This document shows positions 21,203 through 32,869 of a DNA stretch of 64,000 nt, in pieces. The stretch covers positions 11,672-75,671 of the forward strand of contig MU129094.1 in assembly GCA_014904985.1 (NCBI GenBank). Reading direction: 5' to 3'. The translations under genes and the position numbers were made by a program. Numbering within the stretch: position 1 is the stretch's first letter; every line of letters starts with the position of its first letter. The notes beneath the pieces are model-generated. The model did no database searches and was not told where the DNA came from. It saw only the letters and a program-made list of their open reading frames with translations. Origin of the DNA: Hydnum rufescens UP504. Its lineage: Eukaryota; Basidiomycota; Agaricomycetes; Cantharellales; Hydnaceae.

Positions 21203-22526
21203 GGTACGACTTTGCTGCTTTCCTCAAGCCACTGTTACTAACAACCCGCTATTCTACCAATTCCAAGGTCACAGGTCACCCTTTCAAATCGTGATGATCC
21301 GCTTCCAGGACCTGTATCCCAGGATGGATTTCCCCCCCCTCCGATCACTCTGCATGACAGGATCATCTACCAGTATAACTTTCCATACTTTCCGTATTGT
21401 TCATGTCCGTAATCCTTAGCACTCACAATCTATTCCCATGGCTCAAAGTATGGCCTCGGCATACCACTTCGGATGAGGGAGACTCATGATAAATGATATA
21501 TTAAGCCATCGAGCTTCTAGTACACTTTAAATTATCAAGGTAAAGAATCAATTTGTTTTACCTGCTCGCCGAGCCTCGCGCTATTACATCGGTCCTTGAA
21601 GTCGACGAGATTGTTGGGGCTGAGAATCTGCCAGAAACTTGTCCACACAGTGGCATCATAGAGTTGATCAGGGTCAAAGATGGGTTCTGGTCCTTGACAA
21701 GCAATGGCTCATCTCGTCTAGAGAGCCACAATTGCATCACGAAGTGGAGTTGGAATCCATGGTGGTCGTGAGTGCTCGCCCTGGCGGAAGGGAAAAGGAT
21801 CGTAGCTTGGTCCGGTTGGTGTTTAATTTGAGATCTTGAGGCGCGTCCAATTGCCAGGGTGCGCGGAGATCATTGGAAAAGACGATCCAAACCGCCACTC
21901 ACTGCAATGATTCAAGGTCGCGTAAGTGAATATGAACGAATGGGGCAGGTCCATTCTTCGGTGTGGTTTCTTGGATTCGGTGCTGTCTTCACAGCCCCCA
22001 GCCCCCAGATGTCTAGTCTTAAAAGGAGCAAACCGAGGAAGGAAAATAAGTCCTTATGCGGAAACCTCAACAGACCTGAAGTGCATCCTGTCAAAAGCAT
22101 CCAGTCCGTTTCTGGATCGCAAGCCAAGTTTGACTTGCCATCAGCGCATGATGATTTGTTGCATCTTTCCATACTCCAGCTCGGACTCGAACGGCCTGTC
22201 GTTATCCCTTGCCACAATGCATCGCCAATGTTCACCTCTCGATGTACCCATCCTCATCTTCGAAGAAGCTATAAAGCCGCATCGACAGAACGTTGAGGAT
22301 AGCGGCTGTGAATAGAAGGTAAGAACGTACCGGTGCCAGTGACAACGACGGCGAGAGTCCTCACGGCACCGTGAGGGCTCAGTCTTCAATATCATGCGGA
22401 TCATTGATTACCTTTATGATTGGGTAGTAACCGGGCTCATCGAAACCAGATGGGCACGCCAGGAGAGTTTCTTGATGTATTGAATTAGTTCCAGTGAGGT
22501 GCAAAGGAAGGCACCTCTTGGTTCTC
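21203..22526. other. No clear gene; one protein-like minus-strand exon
   Basis: The minus strand at about 21575-21690 reads EPIFDPDQLYDATVWTSFWQ then ILSPNNLVDFKDRCNSARLG and ends at a GTAAAAC donor. A related word (LQLYDIFDPNGYNNVFAFSY) occurs on the minus strand at about 25080-25155, which suggests two copies of one unknown gene. The rest of the stretch has only short, conflicting frames. Confidence 0.3.
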
Positions 22527-22838
22527 CTATCCGGTCGTCTTCAATCTGCGCATGATATCCCGAGTATCATCTGCGGTATCGGGCGCCACCAAGACGTCCC
22601 CATGACAAATGGGGGTGAGGAAATGCTTCTTCGCAAGTCTCTTATCTTCACCATCCACGTCATTGTACAGCTGGGTGAGAATGTCGCCTTCCCTCATGCG
22701 ATCATGGTCGATCCAGATGTCCTTCAATACAACAGGGCCCCTGGTCTCCTTTCCGCCGTCTTCGACTTCAATGGCTTCAAAAACGCGAGTCCTCGTCCTC
22801 GGAGTGGTTCGGCACCAGATGAGGATATGATTTGCCAA
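22527..22838 (-). pseudogene. FunK1-type kinase, middle segment (copy K3a)
   Basis: The minus strand reads TRVFEAIEVEDGGKETRGPV then VLKDIWIDHDRMREGDILTQ, typical of the 'VxLKDxWxDxxRxxEGxIL' segment of FunK1 proteins, which lies between the N-terminal part and the GKPLY segment. The frame is open for 103 codons. Neighbouring minus-strand frames (22777-23178) are less clear. The C-terminal kinase part at 23577-24075 is on the opposite strand, so this is either a different copy or the result of an inversion. Confidence 0.55.
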
Positions 22839-23576
22839 GTGCGGAATCTCCTCGGTTTCCCACTATCATGATGGGGGTGAATGGTGATGATGAAATGCGT
22901 GGGATCTCCTGGAGTACGCACCATGGTGGCGTAAAAGCCGAGCGACCTCCTGTCAGCGAACGCGAATGCAGCAAAGAGTTCGACGAGTGCTTGCAGTTCC
23001 TAATTGTACTTGAGTGCCAAGGTATTCGTAAATACAAACAACCCACAGCAATGAAGTCGAATGGCTCGCTCACGACGACCGAAGAACGACAACAGAACCA
23101 TATCCTCGTCATGGCATTCTCGGGATGCGCAGGGGAGAGCTCGCGACCACGTTCATCGCCTACTGGCTCGCGAGACAACGAGTCGCTCCGTCAGATATTT
23201 CCAGCGCCTCCACGGCCTATTGACGTCTGTTCAAACCCTTGATTGAGACAGACTTGTCAGTGAGACACATTGGTGGGGGGAGGGGAACCACAACTAACAA
23301 GAGCTTCACGACCACGAGATTGAGATCTTTCTACAGACATGACAGAGAAAGTGGGAGAGACGGAGGACCTGGAACAATTGGAACGTACCGTGGACAACTA
23401 AGGCCTGCTGTCTTGGAGGCGACTGTGAATTCTGTGAATTCAGGGACATGAACCAAGAGGCGCACCTTCGGAAGATGCCACAACCGCGAAATCGCCTCGT
23501 CCCCTCCTCATGTCATGAACCCCGATCTCAGTGGGTAGAAAGCATCCCTTTTCACAATTCGCCACCTCATCAGTTA

Positions 23577-24075
23577 TGGATAATTTAAGGGTACGGTACC
23601 CTTTATGTCTATTCGCCTCTTGGAGCGTTGGCTCGTCGGCCACAATATTTACCATAATCCCAACGATGATCTTGAGTCTGGAGCGTGGGTGGCCCTGATT
23701 GGTGGACTAGAGAAAGCAGTGGCAAATGACGACGGGAACATGTCTGTGACTGAGAAGGACCGGCTGTGTCGCCTGAATTCACCCGCGGTTGATAGTGACC
23801 TGGGTCAGAAGCAAGGGATTCTCGTGTGGGCTAATAGGCCGCGATTGGAACCGCATGCATTTTATGGGTTGATAGCTAGATGGTTGCAAATCCTCGACAA
23901 CATAGCGATAGCGGACGAGTTTGGAATTCTACATGCCGTGTCCGGGGAACGGTATCGTCACAGCTATCAGACATTCGTTCACGAAGGGCTCACATGGTTG
24001 GAGGCTCACGAGAAAGTACTGTCCATGAATTGGGGCGACTGCTTTAGATCACAGAAGACACCCAAACATTGGTAG
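23577..24075 (+). pseudogene. FunK1-type kinase, C-terminal lobe (copy K3b)
   Basis: After a likely acceptor at about 23588 the frame reads GTVPFMSIRLLERW, then NPNDDLESGAWVALIGGLEK, the FunK1 'GTxPFMSxxLL...DDLESxxWVLxW' block. It runs to a stop at 24075 through VLVWANRPRLEPHAF-like sequence (about 23818-23860) and FVHEGLTWLEAHEKV. The upstream catalytic loop is not found on this strand within 1 kb, so the gene is truncated. The segment is open over about 165 codons, longer than any other FunK1 piece here. Confidence 0.68.
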
Positions 24076-24429
24076 TCGGATTGGAATGATACCCATGCAT
24101 GCAGGTCTCCCGGGTTTCAAAAGCATGTTGTGTTGATATAGAAGTAAAAATCTCCAGCTGAAGGGACTGCCAAAAACTGAGCGAAAATCCATAGGTCTGC
24201 GTATTTGGATTGGGCACCCCATCAATCAGTCCCACAGTATCCTTTGTCTCGTGCTAGGGATTGCATGGCCAGGGGGTTGGCTTATATATATGCTTGATAG
24301 TGAATAACACGCAGGACGCACCACCCCAAGCGATAATTGGCCCAAGGCCTTCTCGTCCGAAAAGTGAATCCCACACAGGTCAGTCAACTCGGGAAGGGGC
24401 CTGTCCCTACCGCGTCTTGTAGAGAATTC

Positions 24430-24880
24430 AGCTCTGGGATGGAGGGCGTCTGGGTCCTAGGGGGAGGCAAGGTACATGTGAATATAAAGCTGAAAACGAA
24501 GCCCGAGACCATTATTGTACAGCATTGCCTGGGACTCGGGGATTTTAAGAGTGCCGGCGTTAGACATATCGAACTCAGGCGAAGCTTTTGACATCTGAAT
24601 AATCCGATACTCCTACGAGTGGTTCAGTGTCAGTGCCTGTGGTGTCCAGGAAAGAGGAGAATATCATTCACTCACGACTATCAATCCTTTTTCCGCAGTC
24701 CTGTTTCGAATGATCGGAATGACGCCTTTATCTTCATTGCTAAGCGTCACCCCAGTCATTGTGCAGAGGGGACTTGTAGGAATTGACGTCGGGTCTGCGG
24801 TAATGCCCCTCCGTGGACGGTGGATGACCCCTTATTGATATCGAGTGATGTCGGGTAATTAGGGAAGTACCTACTGGGAA
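24430..24880 (-). pseudogene. Second copy of the unknown 'SIPxSP...LSxEDK' gene
   Basis: The minus strand from about 24830 reads SIPTSPLCTMTGVTLSNEDK then GVIPIIRNRTAEKGLIV before a GTGAGTG donor. After a probable acceptor near 24600 it continues MSKASPEFDMSNAGTLKIPE then QAMLYNNGLGLRFQLYIHMY. It matches the plus-strand segment at 4800-4960 at DNA level. The extra downstream exon here shows the gene continues beyond what is kept at 4.8 kb. No family recognised. Confidence 0.4.
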
Positions 24881-25585
24881 AACCAGGAGCGACTCAGAAT
24901 CCAATTGGTCACAGTTTGATGTTGCAAGTATATATCGTCGGTTGCAAGTCTGGGGAAGCTGCATAACCATCTGTAGGCGACCCTTTACAGTCCTCTTTCC
25001 TGGTGCATCCTAACGAAACGGAGCAGTTTATGAGCGGACGGGTAAAAGACGATCAGAACGAGTGCGAAAACCCGCTACAAGTACGGGCTCGAGAGGGTAG
25101 GAAAATGCAAAGACATTGTTGTAGCCGTTCGGGTCAAAGATATCGTAGAGCTGCATGGATCAATGCGATTATTTAGAACTCCGCATCTGCATTTGATGCA
25201 TCGAACTGGCGTGAGTTACAAAGTGAAGACGCACGCTAGAAGTTGCATCAAAGCAAAGAGTCGCACACTCACGAACTCGCTATTGATGATTCCTCATTCT
25301 GGGGAAGGCATTATGAATCAGGCCGCAACCCTACGGTCGAAAATCTTTATTATAGAATTGCACCCCCAGAAGGCGAGATAGAGCTTTGGGTTCATTGTCG
25401 CCTGTTTTCTTCCTTTCTTGGATCTGTACATGTGGAGAGAGCCCGAGACTTGTCCTGGATTTAATATCACTTCCGCTTCTTCAGGAAATAATCAGACACA
25501 GACGTGTGACATTGACGTGACATGCGTTCTGCACGAGGCGGTGACTTGCCTACAACGCATGGGGGCTACCCACTAGAAAACACAA
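24881..25585. other. No clear gene
   Basis: The minus strand at about 25080-25155 reads LQLYDIFDPNGYNNVFAFSY; it may be an upstream exon of the gene just described. The remaining sequence up to the start of copy N6 has only short frames. Confidence 0.25.
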
Positions 25586-26702
25586 ATGCCGTTCTTGTTT
25601 CTTGGAAAACTCGTATCCCTCTTTCAAATGTCTCAAGCCTCAGGTTCTCTCCCCTCCTCGCTACAACCCCAACGCAAGCCAATCAGTGATTGGTGCAGGA
25701 GTACACTCTTCGAGGTCGAACAAATCACTGCCTGCTCCCGGTTTTTCCTGAGTAAAATATGGCATTGGGAACGTGATGGTGGTTTCAGACATGAGGGTTT
25801 GACCTTTGAGTTCATTAGACATGATCGGGCTACAGTCTGCATAAAAGTTGACCGACTTTCTTATGACAACGACCCCTATACATCGACGGTCAAAGCTTTT
25901 AACCTTTCGGGTGCCGACATACTCGCAGAGTCTCGGATCAAGACAGCGAGACCAGTCTCCTCAAAGCGAAAGACTGGATGCAGATCCTCACTCGCAACGA
26001 ATGCGCCTCGTTTTTCCATCCCTCACCGCCAAGTATCGCCCTCACCTCTCTATGAAGAGTTTGGGAACGACTACTTTCTCGAATGCCGAACGATCTGATC
26101 TCCTCCAACTCTGATTGATGTTATGCTTGTGGTGGGTGCGGTCTCGAAGGCTCGTGAGGAATACCATTTGTGGCAAGCAAACTGTTGGTGGCTTGCCCGC
26201 TCGATCCGTGGGTGCATTGAGCGCCAGTGGAGCCAGGAGTCGGACTCGCCGATACCCGACATCACAATTGCAGGGTTCGACGCTAGGATGGAGAGGATTG
26301 CCCGGGATCAGGACAAGATCCGGCACCATTATAAGGAGTTGGATTCCAGACGGGTAAGTGAATGTGGATTCTCAAGATAACTTTATTCAGTATTTATGAA
26401 TATTGCTAGGTTGAAGCCCTGAACCAGAAAGCTATCATGGAGGGGCCGTTGCAACGTGCTGATGATGCTGAAAGGGTGTCACGCGAAAACATAGAGGCCA
26501 TGTCGTGACGGAAGCCCAGGAACATGCAGAAAGGGGTGCCTGCATTGCAGCAGAGGCCAAGGAACGTGCGGAAAGGGGTGCCCGCATCGTGGCCGAAGAC
26601 GGCCGCATTGCAGCGGAGGCCAGGGAACGTGCGGCAGAGGAGCGAGCTGCTAACTTGGAAGCACAACTACGGAATTTAGGTTTGTCTACCACAAATGCCT
26701 GA
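25586..26702 (+). pseudogene. HE...NC family gene, most complete of the repeat-region copies (N6)
   Basis: The start is the ATG at 25586 (MPFLFLGKLVSLFQM). HWERDGGFRHEGLTFEF has the conserved His69-Glu70, followed by VCIKVDRLSYDNDPY. The same frame continues, after a single TGA at 26096-26098, into LIDVMLVVGAVSKAREEYHL and WQANCWWLARSIRGCIERQW, the Asn-Cys helix. A donor at about 26353 (GTAAGTG) leads to a coiled-coil exon starting near 26410 (EALNQKAIMEGPLQRADDAE). A one-base slip near 26505 changes frame, and the coiled coil then continues ERAERGARIVAEDGRIAAEA and ends NLEAQLRNLGLSTTNA at 26702. Only one stop and one slip separate it from an intact gene. Domain order is therefore His strand, R[IV]DR strand, NC helix, coiled coil. 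Confidence 0.7.
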
Positions 26703-26744
26703 TGTTTACATAGGTAATTGGTCCAACCTCTCCTCCAACACGCA

Positions 26745-27125
26745 GTGTTGTGATTCTATGTATCCCCGAATTTCTGTCCGATATTGTGTTCATCGCTGCG
26801 AGGACGATCCTAATTCAGTCGATCTGGGGCTTGCTCGCATGCACTCGAATCCCTTGCCTATGGATTCTATAGGTCACATAGTTCTTGGGACGATCCAGCC
26901 ACTGCTTCTGTCATAGTTGGGTTTGACTCGCTTCGGGGAATACATCACCCCAGGACTCAGAAATGACATTGATACTGAGTATTGTGAGCGTCGCCTGTTA
27001 GTGATCCAACAGTGCTGCACTCTTCTTGACAGATCCCAAGGGGTTCATTCATGGAGATGTGAAACAATCTAACGTTGTCTTTGACATGGCTACTGTTTGT
27101 AACCGGGATCTCGGACAGAAGTAAC
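26745..27125 (+). pseudogene. Kinase-like fragment and Q-module relative
   Basis: 26820-26880 reads NSVDLGLARMHSNPLPMDSI, a diverged relative of the word in the Q module at 8265. Further on, LTRFGEYITPGLRNDIDTEY is followed by a donor-like gap and then, after an acceptor at about 27031, PKGFIHGDVKQSNVVFD. The last has the HGDxKxxN pattern of a protein-kinase-like catalytic loop. It ends at a stop about 27120. Too short to assign to FunK1 or another kinase group; it lies just left of the pogo element, which may have cut it. Confidence 0.4.
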
Positions 27126-27286
27126 AAAATTGACCACTACTCATGACACACTGGTCAGTTAGGTCTCAAACTTGGCAGTAATATGTACTATAATCGTATA
27201 TACATTGGTCAAAAATTATAAGGAAATCTATCCATGCAGTAAAGTTCAGTGAGGAATCCGCATTGTGGTCTTGTTTTGGTGTCAGC

Positions 27287-30120
27287 CAGTGCCGAACCCT
27301 AGTACTTGGACACTTGTTGGAGCATCTCGTAGTCTCTAGGCATTTCTCCTACTATTGGTTGAGGACAAGGATGGTGTTGTGGGGGCCAACTGGGGGGACT
27401 TCCACTCATGGGAACAGGTGAGAGTGTGCAGAGACATTTTAGGGGATTGGGTCAAAGGATCAGGTGTGCCGTGCCAATTTTCTTTGTCGGCGATGTTGCC
27501 AATGGCATGGTCAGTGCTGATCTTCCTTTTCCTTTTAGGCAACTGTTTCAAGGCCTCCACTTTCTTTGCAAGCTTTGCCTGCTCCTTGGCAGCCCTAGCC
27601 TCTGCATCACTTTGGGCCTTTGCTGCAGCCTTCTCAGCCCTCGACTGTGGCCTTCCTATCCTTTTCTACCTGTGCGGCTTGTACCTTTTCTGCAGCTAAC
27701 ATGGCCTTGCTCCACTTTCTTCCTCTCTATTTCAGTGGCAGCCTCACAATCGGTAACAACTTTTGCAGCAGCTTTCACCCACCAGAATACTGCCCTCTAC
27801 ACCTTCAGCAGTACATGATTCCTCTGCCTTTGCTGCCTTTAACCTTTTTTCATGCTCTTTCTGAGCAGTTTCCTTGGCAGCAGCTGCCTGGTTGGCCTCA
27901 ATCTCCTTCAAGGCTTCCTCCTGTATTTGCAACTTGTGCGGTTGTAGAGAATGCTTTGCGAGATGCCTCTGGTGCATGGTCTTTTGCATGGACCTGTTGC
28001 TGGAGCTCAGTATACCTCTGCCCCAAGATATAGCAGCATGGGCCTCAGCATTATCAGCCCTTGCCTCAGCCCTATCTCTCTCATCACGCATGATATCAAG
28101 TATGCGCCTGAGTTCATCCTTTGATGTACTCAATGAGATGTGGTAGTGTGTAGGTGCAGAAGATGAGGTAGAGGGCATAGTGGTGGCTCTAGTGTGCTTC
28201 TGTGTGGGATGGTGGGATAGGAGAGGCATCGCAGGTATGTTGGGTGCATGGGGTTCGATCGGTACACCTTCGTGAGATATATCTCCATTTTCAGGATCAT
28301 CATCATGAGCTGTGTTGGATTCCACACCTTGCTCCAATTCTTCCCATCCGACTGGGAAGGATGATGGCAGGTGGGATGCAGCAACAGTGGATGTAGCTTG
28401 ACTGGGTGCGTAGTCAGCTTCTGTGAAGATGTTGGGGTTGAATGGGTGAATTCCACATTTACAAAATGCAGTGCAGATGGTACTTCTACTGAAGGTGATG
28501 TCGCACGCATCCAAATAGAGCGATAAGAATCAATGATTTTCATGAGGCCAGATCTGTGTACCTCAACATAATCATCGACTTTCTGTGTGAATACAGTTTG
28601 AAGTGGGCCGAATATACCAACATCGAGAGGTTGGAGCTTGTGAGTACAGTGTGGAGGGAGGAGAAAGATAAAGACATCATGTTTCCAGGCTTCCAGAGGA
28701 TATCGGTGGTGCAATGCGACCCATGGCCATCACAAATAATGACAATTTTCTTTCCTGAATGATTTCGTGCCTCTGCCTGCTGGGAGAAAGGCCTTTTTAA
28801 ACCAATCCTGGCAGTGGTCTGCATCAACCCATCCATTCTCAGAAATGGCAATGCTACAAGAGATGGATTGGTTCAATTCAACCTCATTAGTTGTCATCAG
28901 GAAATGAAAGTGAGTCACTGCACCAAGCTGCCCATTCAGCCCCTGAGGATTCAAACCATGCTTGGCGAAGTTGCTTCCCCTTGAAGATCACATATGGCTT
29001 CAAGGCATAGCCATCTGCACTCACGCATTCAAGCACTGTGACTAATTCGAGGTTGGCATCACGTATACGGTGTCGCTCCGTGAGCTGTGCCCAAATAAGT
29101 ACTTGCAACGATGACCCTTATGACCACCACCCATCTGACACCCTTTCTCATCCATATTATAGATATTCTCCAATGGAATGCCATGTTCATCGAGAAGGGC
29201 CTTGAGTTTGTTGAAGTAATCATGGACTGTGGCATAATTGAAGCACTGAGCATGTTTTGGGTCTAGGGCAGCAGTGCGACAGTATTGTATCTTCTTTTTG
29301 TGGAGCTCAAGGAAGCGTGAAACCCAGTTCTTTCCAGGAAAAACCCCAGAAATATCCTTTACAAAGGGGCCTATGGTGCGACAATCCAATGGCTGTGCAA
29401 GGAGACCCAGGTGATTCACCCAATCAACCACGGCCTCCTCCTGCAATTCCATTATTGTGAGGACCTAAATATGTCTTCTGTAGGTAGTGACACACCTGTG
29501 CTGGATTAATCAACTGCTGAGCAGCATGGCTATTGTGGTGAGTGGCCATTGGATTGCCTTTAAAACGGTCATGCAAACTGCTTTTTGGGAGATCATGAGC
29601 ATCAGCAGCGGCCATACAGTCTTATAGACTCCAGCCTTGAGGTCAGCAAGAGCTTTCTGCATAGTCTCTTCTGTGTATGGGACTCTCCCAAGCTTTTTGG
29701 GTGGCATTCTGAGGATAAGATGAGGATGGGTGGTTTATTTACTTGTTGTAGTTTGATTGGTTAACTCTCGGATCAACCCCCCTCATTGTACCTGAGCTAG
29801 TGGCTTCAATTCTCATCATGAGCCACTGAAACTCACTTGAAAGATAGCCAGTATGGTAGCCAACTGCCTCAAAGTAGCAGTTTTGCTACCTGCTGGCTTT
29901 ATGAGCTGTGAGAGCATTTCGCGTCATTCAAAAGACACTGAATTAGGACTATAGAAGCACTATTTTGAGTCCTCGGCAACCACTTAATGGTTTTTCATGA
30001 TTCTTTTTGCCCAGGGCCCTAGCAGCACACTGACAGTACCTGGAAAAGCTTACTTGAGACACAAATGAGAAAAATTGAGCAAGTTATGGGTACTTGTCCA
30101 AGTACTAGGGTTGTCCAGTG
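27287..30120 (-). mobile_element. Fot1/pogo-like DNA transposon, decayed
   Basis: The ends carry imperfect terminal inverted repeats: CAGTG...AACCCTAGTACTTGGACA at 27287-27312 and its reverse complement at about 30092-30120. The size (about 2.8 kb) and the single DDxD transposase inside fit the Fot1/pogo group. I do not see a clean TA target duplication, so the exact borders may be off by a few bases. The transposase has many frameshifts, so the copy cannot be autonomous. Confidence 0.75.
27790..29707 (-). pseudogene. Pogo-family transposase (HTH, DDE_1), frameshifted
   Basis: It begins MPPKKLGRVPYTEETMQKAL, a psq-type helix-turn-helix start, and continues after a frame slip with AHDLPKSSLHDRFKG. 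The second DNA-binding region is EEAVVDWVNHLG to NWVSRFLELH. Catalytic residues can be seen as NMDEKG (first Asp, about 29150), VIICDGHGSH (second Asp, about 28735) and HKLQPLDVGIFGPLQ (third acidic residue, Asp, about 28640). Frame changes occur near 29640, 29455, 29090, 28930, 28700 and 28520. The C-terminal part is an acidic linker followed by a long coiled coil (ELRRILDIMRDERDRAEARA and KETAQKEHEKRLKAAKA), more than I would expect for the group. Nuclear cut-and-paste transposase; inactive here. Confidence 0.8.
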
Positions 30121-30523
30121 AACCCGATAACAAACAGTATGAACTTTTGGTTCATTGATTTTGCTGAGACCGCACTGGAGTCTGAGCCCCAGTTCAGTCA
30201 TATCTCAACAACATTGTCTTCTTCCCAGAAAACGGGTTCTTCCTTATCCTGTATGTGCCAAGTGCAATGCACTCATGATGGGAACTGCACATGAATCCAC
30301 AAATGAGAGGTGGAGGCAAGGGGTGCCTGCTTTGTGGTTTTTTCCAAAACCCAGTGCATTGGTAGTCTCCCTAGACAGACGTCATGCTCCACATGAGGTC
30401 AGCTTCCAGGGGGTCTTACTGTTAGCCAAAGTGTTCTCAATGAGGCACAGCTATTGGCTTATAAGTATGTGTAATTTGACACTGAGTGTAGATCGCCGAA
30501 GAATATTTTTTTTAGTAAGCACA

Positions 30524-30655
30524 TGTTCGGATACCCCAGAAACGTTTCAAAGAAACATGTTTCTCAATGTAAAAATGGCAAAATGTTTCGGGTCGTTTTG
30601 CCATTCTTATATTGAGAAACATGTTTCTTTGAAATGTTTCTGGGGTATCTGAACA
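30524..30655. repeat. Near-perfect 132-base foldback (MITE-like)
   Basis: Two 60-base arms (30524-30583 and 30596-30655) are inverted copies with only five or so mismatches, around a 12-base loop. The outer end reads TGTTC[AG]GATACCCCAGAAAC. The differences include C/T and G/A transitions at CpG. It has the look of a non-autonomous foldback or MITE. It lies about 400 bases to the right of the pogo element but its ends do not match the pogo ends. Confidence 0.85.
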
Positions 30656-30738
30656 GGCCGTAACAATCTCACCTCATCCCATATGGAGTTGAGACAACAG
30701 GTATCTCAAGGGGAGAATCTTTGACCGGAAGGTAGCAG

Positions 30739-32500
30739 TCATCTAACGAATGTGATTTTGTTGCAAGTCTCCAATAGGTTGCTCTTCAAGAGACGTGCCG
30801 ACTCTTCGGTGTGCTGCTGTGAGACGCTGACAGTACCAGCTCGTTTGAACATTGCAAACATCAAATCACTGAAGATCTTCATCAAAATTCCCGTGTGCTG
30901 GGAACTCGAGCTGACGCTATTGTGGGCGCGCTCAAGTTCACCGCGTGACACTTTGCACAAGGTATGCATCTCTTCGTTGTTCAATGTTGAGTGCAGGGCT
31001 ACTTTGGCAGCAACATCAAGTGCTTCTCCAGGGATCGCAACAACGGACTCGCGTGACTTAGTGTGAGCGAATGACAACAAATGCGTGGGATCAATGCCGG
31101 CAGAGGCAAGTGCAACTTTGTCATGATTGTCTTTCCAGGTTTGCTAATACGCTTAAGCAGGTCCCTTGGCCTCGTGTATCGTGGATAAGGCTTTGGTTCC
31201 TCAGCACCATTGCGTCTTTCGCATGAAGACTGAATCTTTGCTGCCATATCGGGTGGCCTTGACTTTTCGACATGATCCAAAGCAAAGGTAAGTGCCCTAT
31301 GGGCCAAGTCTTTTATTGCGAGTAGGTGATAATCTAACAAGGATGATTTGTTGCGAGTCGCCAATGGGTCACTCTTCAAGAGACACATTAAGTCCCCAGA
31401 AATGAGTCAGTTCAATGCAAACCCCGCCTTCAAGATCTTTGTTAACAGGTCAGTATGCTTGAGCCCATCACATAGTACATCAGAATTCTTTTTATTTGAG
31501 GCCTGCCACTCCTGACATCTCTCTCTGTACTAGATTATCTGTGGGCCTACTTTCGTGGCGCTCTCAAGTGCCTCGCCCAGCATTGCAGGGACTATTTCGG
31601 GCAGCTCGACATATGTGGGTAACGACAGATATATAGCCCTGGAATTGGGTTTTTCGTGATGCAAGATACTGGTATGTGCTCCACGGGGCAATTCCTTTGT
31701 TACACAGAGATTGTCATCTAACAAGTGGGGCTTGCTTTGAGTTCTCAATGGGACACTCTCTCGCGCCAGGTGTCAAGCCAACAGCACGGCACTGGATCAC
31801 TGGAAAATTGGCCCCTTTGAATTTCCTGGATGTGAAAGTCTTCAAGATCTTTGCCAAGAGTCTCGTGTGCTTGGAATTCGTGTGTGTGGTGTTACAGTTA
31901 TGCCTAGAGTCTACAGTGCACCATTGTCAGACATCGACACTATCGAATCACCTGATCATCGCAGACATCAGGCCTTTCAGGCTTGCCATGAACATCTCTA
32001 TGCACCAGAGACTCCTGCCAGCATCATCGCAGGTACGTCCATGCTCTTTTGGATGTGTTATGTATAATGTATAACTCATGCTGTTCCTGTTCATGCAGGA
32101 TGCACAGCAAGGCTATTTTTGGGACAAGCAGACTTGTGCGACTTGACACGAATGGATGGCAACCAATGTGTACAATCGATGCCTGACTTTCGATCTTTGG
32201 ACGCTGACTGCAGTTTGGCTCGCTTTGTCTGATTCTTCAACCTCGACATGTTTCCTCGCAAACAGGTATGGATAATCATATGGGTCTTTGTGGATACACT
32301 TGGAGTTGGCATGCGACACGTCAGATTCTCTTTTGTGCAAGGTGGGTATAACCTGTGGCTCTGTGTGCCAAACTCGCACCGCCACCCTAATGAATAACTC
32401 CATAGATACGTCGATAAAGGTACTGCTCGCTCCCAGCCATGCAGACAAGCATGAATTTCCACTTTTGGTAAGGTCCTCCATGGCTTCATTGGCTTCATGC
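30739..32500 (-). pseudogene. Unknown modular gene V2
   Basis: Same modules and sense as V1. About 32490-32120 has TLHKRESDVSHANSKCIHKD and HVEVEESDKA. 31748-31530 has LRTQSKPHLLDDNLCVTKEL, and PEIVPAMLGEALESATKV. 31388-31000 has ATRNKSSLLDYHLLAIKDLA, RPPDMAAKIQSSCERRNGAE and PKPYPRYTRPRDLLKRISKP. 31080-30740 has SFAHTKSRESVVAIPGEALD, VALHSTLNNEEMHTL and FSDLMFAMFKRAGTVSVSQQ. The module starting '[RT][NQ]K..LLD..L..K[DE]L' therefore occurs twice here and once in V1, so the gene grew by internal duplication. Frames change between pieces; some of this is introns and some is decay. Confidence 0.45.
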
Positions 32501-32869
32501 ATTGCAGATCAGGAAGTGAATGGAGACTCGATGACCAATCTACTCGATTGCGGTTCCGCTCGGATCCCCCATATAGTGTGCGCGAGATTTATTCTAAATT
32601 ACCACGCTATATTTGTCTTAGGTCACAAGTGCCCAAGTGATAAACTGCACAGTGAGAACAAATGAAATCCAGCAAATGAGGGACTGCACGCCTGCTGCTG
32701 CGGGTGCGCGGTCACGTCTTGAAAGTTGCTGGTGCGGGTGGAGGGCACAAGGGCGGTGCAAAGGGGCACAAGAATTAGTCAAAATAGCCTGCTGAAAAAT
32801 ATCATCCCTAGTGCTACAAAACTTGCATTGATGGCGGCTCTGAAGCAGGGAAGAAAAAGTTAATTCCAG

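Noticed and set aside
27744..28146. Plus-strand open frames rich in Ala, Leu and Ser across the pogo element
   Set aside because: They lie antisense to the recognisable transposase and its coiled coil.
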